From the NCBI GenBank assembly GCA_030323885.1, contig CM059194.1:30545367-30609366 (forward strand): a stretch of 64,000 nucleotides of DNA. The letters are read 5' to 3'. A model generated the notes under the pieces. It had not been told where the DNA came from and ran no database searches. It saw nothing but the letters and a program-made list of their open reading frames with translations. This DNA is from Branchipolynoe longqiensis (lineage: Eukaryota; Annelida; Polychaeta; Phyllodocida; Polynoidae). Both the position numbers and the translations under genes were made by a program. Below are positions 1 to 10,735 of the stretch, piece after piece. Positions within the stretch are counted from its first letter, which is position 1. Every line of letters begins with the position of its first letter.

Positions 1-172
1 CTCAAAAGTAGTGGGTAAACATGAAGACATATACAAAGAATAAATGTTGCTTCTTAGATTGTGAAATTAGGCTCTCATAAAGACTCAATTCATTAGCCTG
101 ATTTTTCGACCGTTTTTATATAAGGCTGGTTTTCACCCCTGTACTGGAAGTACAGGGTGAATCATTTATCTA
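1..172. mobile_element. Partial foldback element, one end only
   Basis: The first 172 bases match, in inverse orientation, the foldback element at 59403-59810. They share the stretch TTGCTTCTTAGATTGTGAAA and the terminal motif GGGTGAATC followed by TTATCTA. Only one end lies in the window, next to a short palindrome around the GTACTGG/CCAGTAC-like core. No coding capacity is visible. The assignment rests on similarity to the complete copy, which has a 9-bp target duplication. Confidence 0.6.
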
Positions 173-1221
173 CCACAGATCATGCTGCACATTCAGCTAG
201 TACCCACAACATTAGTTCGTTCCACTGCCATCTGATGGCGGCTTAGTTAATGGAAATCCCCTATTATTCCTTAGTTTCTGTCCAGCCGCATTCAAGTACG
301 AATAACCACTGTATGAATGTTCTGGAAGAGGGTGGAGGAGGGGGGGGGGTCGTTAAGTAAACAAACAAACAGAGATCAAGTCGGAAAATCGTGTGGTATG
401 AGGCAGCCATTTTGGCGAATTTGTGGGGGGGGGCAGCGCAGGGGGGGGGGGCGGAGTCCATAAGCATATTCAGCGCTATACGGAGCGACCCAACCAGCCA
501 CGGTTGCGATCCAACCAGCCACGGTTGAACTCGTTTGAGCCCATTTGAACTTGTTTCTGGTACAAAGGCTAGGGGACCAGGTTGGAAACTGAGCGATAAT
601 AGCTGAAAACTCCTGTGCCTCTGCCTGAGCAAATGAATACCAGCGGACCAGGCTAGACCTCCACAGACTAGAGGTCTAGTCAAATATTATTTGACTAGTT
701 TATTGTTCAGACATTATCACATATTTATGTATCTTTTGCACAGATTAAATTGGTTGAAGTATATTTGAAATGTATCTACATTGATTTCTGTTTAAATCAC
801 ACAATATACTACTTACTGAATGGGAAACTCATCCTGCAAGGGTATGCTCAATATGACCCAGTGGTCAGCCGTTTTTGCTCCTTTCCTCACTGTGGACCCT
901 TCTCGGGGAGTCCCGCCGCACATGGTCTCACACAATCCACCCGGGCTGGGCCGTTCATCAATAGGTCCTTTAAGGGCCCATAATGCATCAGAGAATCTCC
1001 GCCTGCGTCGCCACACCGCCCTCACTGGTCCCTGTCAACCATTTTCGTTCAGTCTGCTGATAGCTCACATCCGGGTTCAGTAATGGCGCCTGTCGCCTAT
1101 TTGTGCCTCTCTTAATGGAGCTTCTAAATGCATTATTCCATTCACTGGAACCACCTTCTGTGAGGTGCAATGCCATAAGCCAGCGCGCCTTTCATTCATA
1201 CGCTACAAGCGCTGCGGGTTG
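173..1221. other. Non-coding upstream intron or flank, no gene recognised
   Basis: The stretch holds G homopolymer runs near 341-351 and 425-452 and a direct repeat of CAACCAGCCACGGTTG near 492-530. Short open frames here have no recognisable domain and are broken by low-complexity runs. It probably belongs to an upstream intron of the RGK gene whose exons begin at 5311. Confidence 0.5.
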
Positions 1222-1224
1222 TTA

Positions 1225-1794
1225 ATGGCCCTGTCACACTACGACGCTTCTCGCCGGCGACCGGTCAACGTGTGGTGTTTTTGGGCGATAATTAGTGAAT
1301 TATATAGAAACGCTGGTAGCGCGTTTTCCACGCGTCGGTACACGTCGGTACATTATCTTTGACGTTGATGGTCGGCGCGAAACGCCGGCGCGCGTTCGCT
1401 ATCGCCCAAGGTTTTGAACCTGTCCAAAACAACCCAACGACCGCCAGCGCGCGCAAATATATGGGTAAGGACGTTAGGCGCGCGTCGCGCTGCGTTGGAC
1501 GCGCCGGCATAACGTTATGGGAACGCTAGGAAGACGGCGCGCGCGCGGGAGGGTCGTTGCTCACGCGTTGCGCAAACTGGGCCATTTTTGTTTTACGCCC
1601 TAGCAACATTTAAGGTTAAATGAAGACGTCGCGCCAAACTTCTTTTTTTTTCCCCCAGCGCGTCGACACACGTTTGCCGCGCGCGCATAACGCGCCGCCC
1701 TGACGCCGATCTTTTCCCCCAAACCCCCGAAAAGTTTGACGTTTCTCGACGCGCAACGGATCGCCGGGAGAAGCGTCGTAGTGTGACAGGGCCA
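1225..1794. mobile_element. Foldback DNA element, CpG-rich arms, TTA duplication
   Basis: The ends are inverted repeats sharing GGCCCTGTCACACTACGACG and extending about 35 bp. The element is flanked by TTA at 1222-1224 and 1795-1797, a 3-bp target duplication like those of PIF/Harbinger elements. The interior is unusually rich in GCGCG and CpG. Near the centre (1408-1431) is an imperfect palindrome of the type AAGGTTTTGAACCTGTCCAA, shared with the elements at 16579, 39834 and 54007. There is no transposase, so it is non-autonomous. Confidence 0.75.
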
Positions 1795-1876
1795 TTACAA
1801 AGCACCGTGCTAAACACTGCTAAAGGGTATTGCATTTAGCTCCAGCTATATTGCAACTACTTATATATATATATAT

Positions 1877-2172
1877 GCGCGGTGGCCGAATCGGTAGAGC
1901 ATAGGCCTTCCGTACTGGGAGATCGGGAGTTCAAATCCCGGTCGAATCAAACTAATGACTTAAAAAATTGACACTTGTTGCTTCCTAGAGCAAGGACTGG
2001 TTAGTTCAGTGTCAAGATAATGTGACTGATTGGGATTTCGGGTCATGGTGCCGGTGACCTGATTTCCCAGTGGGGCAGCACTATTAAGTCGCCATGAGTT
2101 CGCACTGTCACAAGTCGGTGCCCATCCTACAATGACCTTAGATGTTGCTTAGACGTAACATTCCAACAACCA
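1877..2172 (+). mobile_element. tRNA-derived SINE, family 2, full length
   Basis: The head resembles a tRNA with A-box-like GGTGGCCGAATCGGTAGAGC and B-box-like GGGAGTTCAAATCCC. The body contains GTGCCGGTGACCTG, GCAGCACTATTAAGTCGCCA and GCACTGTCACAAGTCGG, and the tail contains TGACCTTAGATGTTGC followed by CCAACAACCAAA. The same body and tail recur at about eleven other places in the window, so this is a dispersed SINE rather than a tRNA gene. It sits next to a short (TA)n tract. Confidence 0.85.
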
Positions 2173-2759
2173 AAGGGTGGCTGCAACGCTACTGTGACGC
2201 CACTCACAACAGCAAAACGTTTGAGTCGTCAAGGTTTTTTTGTCCTTAAACGTCACTTCACCGTTTAATTGCTGGCTTACCAACTGTTAGTCGACTCACT
2301 ACGCTTTAGACTTTGGTAATTCAATCAATATATCTATTATTAGTAGCAAGGATCACACATTCTTTCCGATTTTTTTTCTTCCTTCCACTGCACTGCTTCC
2401 AATTCAGAATTAACGGATGAAATAATATATCATGCCGTTGTCACGCCGCCGGTGTAGTAAGTTCAAAACACTACCCCACAAAAACACTATGGTAGTGTTT
2501 TCAACCTAGGTTCAAAAGACTATGGTAGTGTTTTCAACCTAGTTGAAGGGAGGTTCAAAACACTAATGTGGCCACCCTCAAAACACTATCTTTAAGTTCA
2601 AAACACTACTCTAATTTAAGTTCAAAACACTACTCTAATATTTGTTTTATATATAATTGCTGCATAGTCAGAGTCATTTATAGTAGGGTGATGCAGTATG
2701 CAGTAAGGTGGGGCAGTATGCAGTAGGGTGGGGCAGTGTGCAGCATATATGATTAATAT

Positions 2760-2961
2760 GTGTTTCAAACGCCGTAGCACCATTAGCGTATACTAATACC
2801 TGGTGCAGTTGCTGCAGCACCACCAGGGTATACTAATACGTGTTGCAGATGCTGCAGTGCTATCAGCGTATACTATTAATACATGCTAAAATTGCCGCAG
2901 CCCCTTCAGTGTACGTGGTGCAAATGCCGCAGCGCTATCAGTGTATACTACAAGTATGTGC
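2760..2961. repeat. Tandem repeat of about 43 bp, five degenerate copies
   Basis: Each unit has a GCNGCAGC-like core followed by TATCAGCGTATACTA or a variant and AATACNTG. It lies between the arms of the foldback element 2448-3218. A degenerate unit continues after the SINE tail at about 3025. Confidence 0.6.
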
Positions 2962-3022
2962 ATTCTGATATGACCTTAGATGTTGCCAGGGCATAAAACT
3001 CCCAGCAACCAAACCAACTAGT
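2962..3022 (+). mobile_element. SINE family 2, tail fragment
   Basis: Only the 3' tail of the family is present (GATATGACCTTAGATGTTGC followed by a CCAGCAACCAAACC end). It is inserted in the 43-bp array, consistent with a strongly 5'-truncated retrocopy. Confidence 0.65.
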
Positions 3023-3218
3023 ACATGCTTCAAATGCCAGTACCAGTTGCGGCATTACAGCCCCCACTGCCGTGTTATGATATTGTTTTGAACTTGGGTA
3101 GTGTTTTGGATGTATGTATGGGTAGTGTTTTGAACTTAACAGTAGTGTTTTCAACTTAAGTTCAAAACACTACCGTAGTGTTTTCAATGGGGTAGTGTTT
3201 TCAACATCCTACACCGGC

Positions 3219-3412
3219 ACCATGGCCCGATATCGCACTCAGTCACATTATCCTGACACTGAGCTAACCAGTCCTTGCCCTATCCTATTAATGCCGAAGT
3301 GGAATCGACAAGTATCAATTTTATAAGTCGTTGGTTTGACTCGAATGGGAAGCGAACTTCCGATCTCCCACACGAGAGGCCCGCGCTGTACCGATTTGGC
3401 CATGACGCCCGC
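3219..3412 (-). mobile_element. SINE family 2, head and half body, reverse strand
   Basis: On the minus strand the tRNA-like head (near 3410 to 3340) is followed by the ATTGATACTTGTCG-type segment and the GTGTCAGGATAATGTGACTG body. The copy stops at the GGGCCATGGTGCC segment, where the foldback element 2448-3218 begins. Confidence 0.8.
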
Positions 3413-5104
3413 TATTGCAGCCATCGTGATTGTGTTTGTCGGCTCTATTAGTTAACTGAGTGTACTGCTTTGCCATTTCACCAGAATAGCACTAAATAGA
3501 ACCCTGCCGAAGCAATCAGTAGCAGCTGGCGGACACGAGCTTTATCACTGTTTATTAGTGCAGTGGGGCCAGACACGCCCTGCTGTTCTACCAACTACAC
3601 TTCCCCCAGCCATGACGGGGGAGCATTAGTGTAGGCGATTTGTCACCTATTTATAGCCGTTCAGCCACCAGTTGTCAGGTGATCGACCCTCCCCTGGAGG
3701 AGACAGTATTAAAGAGCCCGCGAGTCGTGCCTTGTGGTTAGTTCTTGACCCAGCGCCTGAAATCTCGGGGACAATAAAAGTCTGCACTGACGCTTCAGGA
3801 TTTGTGTCTTCCTTTCGATTCTGACATGTCAATAAGGGAACCAGGCTCATCGTTATCACAAAAGTACCGTCTACTCAGGTAACAGCGGACAGGTATTTAA
3901 CTCCTGCCGATTTTGTGAAGAAATAATTGTTTTCAGCAACACAATATTACGAGTTAATGTAGGATTTTGATACGAAACAAATGATGTGATTTTACCCCAG
4001 GCTCTAAATAATGGTTAATTGCTTGCAGTCGTAATTAGATGATTGTAATTCGATATAACCTTATATGTTGCTACAAATCTGAGACCTTAAAAAGGAAGAC
4101 CATCAACAACACCTTATAATATTACTGAATGCCCGGCCACGTTTGGGACACCAGATAATACTACAAAAACTCTCCCCTTCATATCACTTATCTATCAACT
4201 CATTAACCAATGCTAAGGAAGAATGAAGACAAGTCACACAGATAAACAGTGGAGAAGTTGTGCTTTAATAACACCAACTCCTGTCCACCTACCAGTGACC
4301 TATCATCCACACCCCTTGACTTCTAGCCGCACAAAATCTCATTACTGCTTTAGCCTGTATAGAAGCAGTGCCTACAGCCCATGGGACAGGAGACCTATGG
4401 CTGTGTACACACTCAATTGGAATAGATGAATTCTGATAGCATCAGCCTCACTCAAGAGCCAGGAGTAGAGTGATCTCTCTCCAGTGTGTCTGAAGCAGAT
4501 TCTAGAATAATGATCTTAGGTTTGAGGCTAGTGTGGTCAGAGGGCCAATGGGATGCAGGTGACTGGGCAGTCCACAGCCAGCCAATCAGGCACCTCCACA
4601 GTCAGGGTGGGTGGCACCCCCCCAGTAGGGGTGGCTGTCACTCAACCCAGCTGCAGGTGGTGCCCTGTGTGTATATGCAAATTAGGCTGGTGTGCACACC
4701 CAGTGGCCATGTAGGGACAGATAGCTGCATACAGTTACAATAGATCTCTGTTAAAATGGTCTTTTTTCCAATTGCACTCTTTATGGATGCATAGAGAAAC
4801 ATTTCAACAATCATGTACTGCCTCTTATATAGGAACATCTCTTCATTAATCTCAGGCATAATATATGAACATATATTGCACACAGCTTATATCATGTCAT
4901 AATTAAGTGGGATATTATTACTTTTAGTTTATATAACATCATCCCCACTCTGTCGCCCAAGAATAATAATGCTCTCTGCCAATATCTAATTCTTAACCGA
5001 AAATCTGTATATTTTTACAACCTGTTGTGTTCTCGTTCAGACTGACTGATTGAACCACAGGATCACACCAATACAATGTACACATTCGGAACACACGCTT
5101 CAAA
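3413..5104. other. Non-coding, possible solo LTR-like piece
   Basis: No protein domain is recognisable. At about 3632-3860 a TATTTATAG box and GGACAATAAAAGTC followed by a pyrimidine-rich end resemble the promoter and polyadenylation parts of an LTR, but I cannot find a matching second copy or clean duplications. The stretch 4190-4740 is unique-looking sequence without a supported gene. Confidence 0.3.
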
Positions 5105-5268
5105 AACTGAGCTTTTAAAATTCAGTGTCTATTGAAACATAATTGATTGTATGCTTTTGAACTCTGTGAAAGCGATGGTTGAATAAAAATACGAGCAATT
5201 CTCGCCGTGAATATGGCCTATGCTGCCAACACGGCATAAAGAAAACCCCAATCAATCAATCAATCAAA
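5105..5268 (+). repeat. Dispersed repeat with (AATC)n tail
   Basis: It shares AATTCTCGCCGTGAATAT, CCTATGCTGC and an (AATC)n end with the reverse-strand copy at 12150-12300. A microsatellite-like 3' end is typical of LINE or SINE 3' tails. It ends only about 40 bases before the RGK exon acceptor at 5310. Confidence 0.6.
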
Positions 5269-5310
5269 CCTAAAAAAAAAGTGTAACAGTTGACATTTTG
5301 TACATTTCAG

Positions 5311-5393
5311 ACGATGAAGAGTCGAGAATTGTGACCGTCCTCCTAGATGGGGAGGAGTCCACCATGCTGATCATCGATTCGTCAGGAGAGGAG
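5311..5393 (+). CDS. RGK-family small GTPase, internal exon (G3 region)
   Basis: The exon has an acceptor TTTTGTACATTTCAG and a donor GAG|GTACGT. With two leading bases it reads 27 codons, DEESRIVTVLLDGEESTMLI and then IDSSGEE, and ends in phase 0. This matches the strand-turn-strand leading to the G3 site of Rad/Gem/Rem proteins, which, like here, lack the canonical DTAG motif (SSGEE follows the Asp). RGK proteins bind voltage-gated calcium channel beta subunits and lower channel activity, and also affect the cytoskeleton (family knowledge). The exon or exons for the P-loop (G1) and switch I lie left of the window. The family call rests on joining to 9245-9443 and 38776-39029. Confidence 0.85.
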
Positions 5394-5970
5394 GTACGTT
5401 ACGCACTCTATCCACGTCACTTCCGGTACACGCACGCGACATCCGGTTCGTGCATATCCAACTTCCGGTTCCGCTAACCGTTTAATGTGGAGTCACGCAC
5501 CACTTACGTGTGATTCCATTTGAATCCGGGCCTTAGGTGTGTGTGAGAGTGAGGTGGGGGGTTGTTGATTGAATTCAATGGAGGCATTCGACTGGGCCCT
5601 TTCTATCCGCAAGATTTACGGATGGATCGAATGGAGCCCCTTCTCCACAACACACATCCGAATCATACGTATAGTAACCCACTTCCGGTCCCAGTCGAAT
5701 AGGAATTTGTAAGGAAATATTTTGATATTCGCATAGAGAGGCCCAGTCAAATGCCTCCAACAACACAAGTGAACGCGCATGCGCAGGTTGTTATTTACTA
5801 GGTGTCACATATCGTTGAATATGTCAATACTATTTACAACAGAAACTACATAGGCAGTTCCGGGCATCGCACCTGGTCGGGGAGAAACTAACACACTTGA
5901 AGTTAAAATAATAACGATGATGACAATAAGCATAATTATAATAATAAGAGTACCGTAATTATTTTGGTCG
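5394..5970. other. Intron sequence, no further feature
   Basis: This is the start of the intron between the first two exons seen. It contains an inverted pair around GGAGGCATTCGACTGGGCC (5580) and GGCCCAGTCAAATGCCTCC (5742), about 160 bp apart, so it is probably another small foldback element of about 180 bp. No coding signal is seen. Confidence 0.5.
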
Positions 5971-5972
5971 AT

Positions 5973-6709
5973 ATTGCATAGTTCGATGGTTTTGAGTTTC
6001 TGTCCTTTTTCTGAGATAAATAATATAATATGAATAAGCAATACTTAGGACCGACCCCACACCCCCGCCCTCATTAGTAGAAATTACGAAACTGGCTATA
6101 GACTGGGTGCTGAAAACCATAGAAATACATGCTGAAAATGTTGACAGCAAAACAAAGATGTACACGCAGTACAAAACTTCGATTTTATTCAATAGAAAAA
6201 CAATTTGGCATAAACATGGAAGTTTGGAATTACAAACTAGTCTATTGACATACATATAAATGCTCGGAGAATTATGTATTTATTATTATGCAATTCAACA
6301 CGAGTATATTATTAACCAATCGGTGACCCCGAATAACGTAAATACGTGACAGCCTCGCCGATTTACGTTTCCGTTTGCTGGATTTCGATTATTCAACACG
6401 AGTATACAAATAGCGGCGCCCATACAGTGCTGTTTCCGTTTCCGGTTGATGGATTTTGGTGAAGTCATGTTCAACCTCTATGAGTACGAGTATTGTTGAT
6501 GTATATATACGCGTGCTAGTTCTTAGCCTCCCCCCTGGGTGGGTCGGTATTAATTTGATTGTTATAATCTACCTGACTTTAGTTTGAAGTAATTTTTATT
6601 TTAAATGGCTAACTTTTTAGATATTTGAAGTGTAAACATGTAGAATAAAATCTAAATAATTGTTTTGGTTTTGAAAATGTAATGCTTCATCGGACCATGC
6701 AGCTTTGAA
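5973..6709. mobile_element. MITE P copy, interrupted by another element
   Basis: The left end TTGCATAGTTCGATGG and right end CATCGGACCATGCAGCTTTG match the terminal inverted repeats of the MITE seen complete at 44068, 49381 and 50964. The interior is split: about 5973-6023 and 6553-6709 belong to the MITE and the stretch between is an inserted element. Confidence 0.7.
6024..6552. mobile_element. Element inserted in MITE P, related to left half of 57019-58029
   Basis: It begins ATGAATAAGCAATACTTAGG and ends GGGTGGGTCGGTATTAA. It shares with 57019-57466 the segments AAATTACGAAACTGGCTATA-like, CATAAACATGGAAGTTTGG and CGAGTATACAAATNGCGGCG. Only one arm of the longer inverted-repeat structure is present. 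No coding capacity is seen. Confidence 0.6.
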
Positions 6710-6949
6710 TTCCAGTCGGATTTCTCTTATTATTCTGTCTCGGATCTATCAGTGTTAATTACATCATGAATTTAATAGTCTGTTTAGTTTATACTTATAG
6801 AGAAGTTGGTAGATTCATAACATAATGTAAAAGGTAATATAGACCTATATATGAAGAGTTCAGGCGCAAAACCACGTAAACTCCGATCCAGAAATGTAGG
6901 TTAAATAACAGATTTTTACCTGAACATAACTTTAATTCTCACTAATTCC

Positions 6950-9240
6950 ACTTTGCACTCTCCCCTAACTAATTGGTGTCTGCCTTCTCCGCTCCCCCCA
7001 CATCGTCCATAACTAATTCCGTCCACCTTCTCTGCTCCTCCACATCTTCCATAACTAATTGATGTCCACCTTCTCCGCTCCCCCACATCTTCCATAACTA
7101 ATTGACGTCCACCTTCTCCGCTAGCCCACATCTCAGTTAACCAATTGACCTCCGCCTTCTCCACTCCCCACATCTTCTCTAACTAATTGAGGTCTACCTT
7201 CTACGCACCCAAGATCTCTGCTAATTAATTGACGTCCACCTTCTCCACTCCCCCACATCTTCCCTATCTAATTGATGTCTACCTTCTTCGGTCCCCCACA
7301 TCTTCCCTAACTAATTGACGTCCAACTTCTTCACTCCCCCACATCTTCCCTATTTAATTGATGTCCACCTTCTGCACTCCTTCACATCTTCCCTATCTAA
7401 TTGACATCCACCTTCTCCACTCCCCCACACCTTCCCTTGCTAATTGATGTCCACCTTCTCCACTCCCCCACATCTTCCCTATCTAATTGATGTCCACCAT
7501 CTCCACTCCTCCACATCTTCCCTAGCTAATTGATGTCCACCTTCTTCTCTCCCCAACATATTCCCTATCTAATTGACTTCCACCTTCACCGCTCCTCCAC
7601 ATCTTCCCTAGCTAATTGATGTCTGCCTTCTCTGCTCCCCCACATCTTCCTTAACTAATTGACGTCCACCTTCTCCGCTTCCCCTGCACTTCCCTATCTA
7701 CTTGACGTCCACCATCTCCGCTCCCCCACATCTTCCCTATCTAATGGACGTCCACCTTCTCCCCTCCCCCACATATTCCCTATCTAATTGACTTCCACCT
7801 TCTCCGCTCCTCCACATCTTCCCTAACTAATTGATGTCCACCTTTTCCGCTCCTCCACATCTTCCCTAACTAATTGAGTTCCACTTTCTCCTCTCCCCCA
7901 CATCTTCCTTATTTAATTGAGGTCTACCTTCTCCCTCCTTCACATCTTCCCCATCTAATTGACATCCCCCTTCTCCACTCCCCCACATCTTCCCTTGCTA
8001 ATTGATGTCCACCTTCTCCACTCCCCCACATCTTCCCTATCTAATTAATGTCTACCTTCTTCGGTCCCCCACATCTTCCCTAACTAATTGACGTCCAACT
8101 TCTTCACTCCCCCACATCTTCCCTATTTAATTGATGTCCACCTTCTGCACTCCTTCACATCTTCCCTATCTAATTGACATCCACCTTCTCCACTCCCCCA
8201 CATCTTCCCTTGCTAATTGATGTCCACCTTCTCCGCTCCCCCACATCTTCCCTATCCAATTGATGTCCACCTCCGCCTCTCCCCCACATCTTCCCTATCT
8301 AATTGATGTCCACCTTCTCCACTCCTCCACATCTTCCCTAGCTAATTGATGTCCACCTTCTTCACTCCCCCACATATTCCCTATCTAATTGACTTCCACC
8401 TTCACCGCTCCTCCACATCTTCCCTAGCTAATTGATGTCTGCCTTCTCTGCTCCCCCACATCTTCCTTAACTAATTGACGTCCACCTTCTCCGCTCCCCC
8501 TGCACTTCCCTATCTACTTGACATCCACCATCTCCGCTCCCCCACATCTTCCCTATCTAATGGACGTCCACCTTCTCCCTTCCCCCACATATTCCCTATC
8601 TAATTGACTTCCACCTTCTCTGCTCCTCCACATCTTCCCTAACTAATTGATGTCCACCTTTTTCGCTCCTCCACATCTTCCCTCTCTAATTGATTTCCAC
8701 TTTCTCCTCTCCCCCACATCTTCCCTATTTAATTGAGGTCTAGCTTCTCCCTCCTCCACATCTTCCCTATCTAATTGATGTCAACCTCCTCCTCTCCCCC
8801 ACATCTTCCCTATCTAATTGATGTCCACCTTCTCCGCTCCTCCACATCTTCCCTATCTAATTGATTTCCACTTTCTCCTCTCCCCCACATCTTCCCTATC
8901 TAATTGAGCTCCACCTTCTCCACTCCTCCACATCTCCCCTATCTAATTGATGTCCACCTCCTCCTCTCCCCCACATCTTCCCTATCTAATTGATGTCCAC
9001 CTTCTCTACTCCTCCACATCTTCCCTAACTAATTGATGTCCACCTTCTCCAATCCTCCACATCTTCCCTACCTAATTGACGTCCACCTTCTCCGTCTGCT
9101 CCAGAACATCTTCACTACATAATTGACATCCACCCTCTCCGTCCGCTCACCATCTTCCCTACCTAATTGACATCTGCCTTCTCCGTCCGCTCCCCAACAT
9201 CTTCCACTAACTAATTGACATCCGCCTTCTCCGCTCCCCG
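6950..9240 (+). repeat. Minisatellite, about 43-bp unit, about 50 copies, abutting a splice acceptor
   Basis: The unit is CTAATTGATGTCCACCTTCT followed by CCGCTCCCCCACATCTTCC and CTAA, with period about 43. It runs almost unbroken for 2.3 kb on the sense strand of the RGK gene. Each unit pairs a branch-point-like CTAAC/CTAAT with a C/T-rich tract, and few units contain AG. The last unit continues directly into CCGACAG|GACCCC, the acceptor of the next exon. Larger blocks, such as 7500-7920 against 8320-8740, look like multi-unit duplications. Confidence 0.9.
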
Positions 9241-9244
9241 ACAG

Positions 9245-9443
9245 GACCCCTGCATCTCGATCCAGCTGATGCCCGGTGCGGACGCCTATGTGGTCGTGTA
9301 CTCGGTGGCCGACATGGAGAGTTTTGACGAGGCTGTCGAGGTGCTGCACGAGATCGCCAAGGACAAGACGCGTGGACCGACCGCCACGATCCTGGTGGCC
9401 AACAAGGGCGACATCGTCAGGAACCGCATCGTGTCCGAGGACG
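9245..9443 (+). CDS. RGK-family small GTPase, internal exon (G4 region)
   Basis: Acceptor CTCCCCGACAG and donor GACG|GTAGGT. The exon starts in phase 0 and reads 66 codons plus one base. MPGADAYVVVYSVADMESFD corresponds to the GDAY-VIVYSV segment of Rad/Gem, and ATILVANKGDIVRNRIVSED carries the G4 guanine-specificity motif NKGD. Codon use is GC-rich compared with the surrounding intron, as expected for real coding sequence. An antisense open frame over the same bases is a shadow. The exon lies directly behind the 2.3-kb minisatellite, which supplies its branch-point and pyrimidine tract region. Confidence 0.92.
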
Positions 9444-9589
9444 GTAGGTGGCGTGAGGAGTGGGTGGGGAGGGGGGGGGAGGGTTAGTTTCACTCAACAC
9501 AGTTTTAGAATTAAGCATAATGTAATGTAGAGTATCTGATCAGATCGAACTAAGACTCAGTAATTAAAGGTAATTGTCGTGGGGGGTAA

Positions 9590-9681
9590 TGAAAATGGGA
9601 AATATTGCACCTAGAGCGGGACTGGAACCCACATCTCTTTGCATTCTGGGCCAGTGTGCTAACCATTACACCACTTAGGTT
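9590..9681 (-). mobile_element. tRNA-derived SINE head, family 3
   Basis: On the minus strand GTGGTGTAATGGTTAGCAC (A-box-like) is followed by GGGTTCCAGTCCCGC (B-box-like). The acceptor-stem halves do not pair well, and a near-identical copy lies at 9880-9973, so this is a SINE or tRNA-derived repeat rather than a working tRNA gene. Confidence 0.65.
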
Positions 9682-9879
9682 CCCTGATGCCTCCACACTA
9701 CCCATGCCTACCTGTCTATGCGGCTCCTTGCCTGAAAGGTCGGTGCAGACTACTACACTCGTCGCCCTGGCATTTTAAGTCTCTTAATGCTTGCACTTAC
9801 ATATATCCTACACATGGTTGGTTCAACCACTATACAGCGCGTAGCTTGTACAGGATCCTGGTCACGGAACCAGTGTCAT

Positions 9880-9973
9880 GGGGGTGCTGAAAATGGTAAA
9901 TATTGCACCTAAAGCGGGACTCGAACCCACATCTCTTTGCATTACGGTCCAGTGTGCTAACCATTACAGCAGA
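9880..9973 (-). mobile_element. tRNA-derived SINE head, family 3, second copy
   Basis: It has the same promoter boxes as 9590-9681 (GGGTTCGAGTCCCGC here). The sequence beyond the head, AAATATTGCACCT and TGAAAATGG, is also shared between the two copies, as expected of a SINE body. Confidence 0.65.
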
Positions 9974-10544
9974 ATTGGACATCTTAAACCAACAACTAAA
10001 GCAATGCACATAAATGTAAAATGATTTGATGTACCTCGTACTCATTACCTATTGCATTGTGTACACTTTAATTTCAGAATTTACTTCATACTTCAATTTA
10101 TTATTGTAAACCATTTAAAAAACGATCTTATTGAGTGGTGTAGGCCAGAGAACTCTTACACAGCCTCGTAGAGTAGATTGGGCATGGCAATGGTGAGGAA
10201 AATCAATATCATGGTTAACTATGCACTGAGCATTGCTGAACACATTGAAAATAGGTGCACAACCTCTTTGTGGGTTTGGCTGAGCTGTGGTTTCCCTGAT
10301 AAGACTAAGTCAATAGGTGTTCTGTGGACTGTCTCTTGTTTTCAATACCCAATGTTTGCCCGTACTCTTTTTTGTTATGTCTCAAATCAAGGGCACCCAA
10401 TGAAAGCACCAAAACACCCATGCATGATGTACTAACAGTCAAACTAATGATAATAGGAATAGTTTTAAAATGTTTGAACTGTTTGAACTGTCGATGCTTC
10501 ATGAGTACAGTGGTAAAGCAATCATACATAGGGAGGGGCCTCAC

Positions 10545-10735
10545 AAGTGGAATAGACGGCTTCGTTATTCCAACTGCGCATGCGCTGAAAATGGCGTCGA
10601 CAGCAAAATTAATGCATACGGCCATTGAGTTTGCTGATATGCACAGTGCAAACATTCGATTTTATTTTAAAATAATAGAAATACAGAACAATCTGGCACA
10701 AACATGGTTGCACGCATGCAATATAATAATATAAT
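10545..10735 (+). mobile_element. Fragment related to the 57019-58029 element
   Basis: AAATGGCGTCGACAGC, GGCCATTGAGTTTGC and ATACAGAACAATCTGGC match the corresponding stretch at 57085-57215. Both ends are missing. Confidence 0.55.

Larger units (their letters stand above)
2448..3218. mobile_element. Foldback element built from TTCAAAACACTAC motifs
   Basis: The ends are inverted: GCCGGTGTAG on the left and CTACACCGGC on the right. Each arm is made of repeated copies of TTCAAAACACTAC on the left and GTAGTGTTTTGAA on the right, so the element can fold into a long imperfect hairpin. The centre carries a 43-bp tandem array and a SINE tail. The right terminus overlaps CACCGGCACCAT, which is SINE family 2 sequence, so it appears to abut or have inserted in the SINE at 3219-3412. 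Confidence 0.65.

Noticed and set aside
3632..3860. Solo LTR
   Set aside because: TATA-like and AATAAA-like parts are present, but no second copy, no clean TG...CA ends and no target duplication could be found. It is kept only as a weak note in the region entry.
9068..9493. 141-codon minus-strand open frame
   Set aside because: It is antisense to the RGK exon 9245-9443 plus the minisatellite; the sense strand has splice sites and G-motifs.
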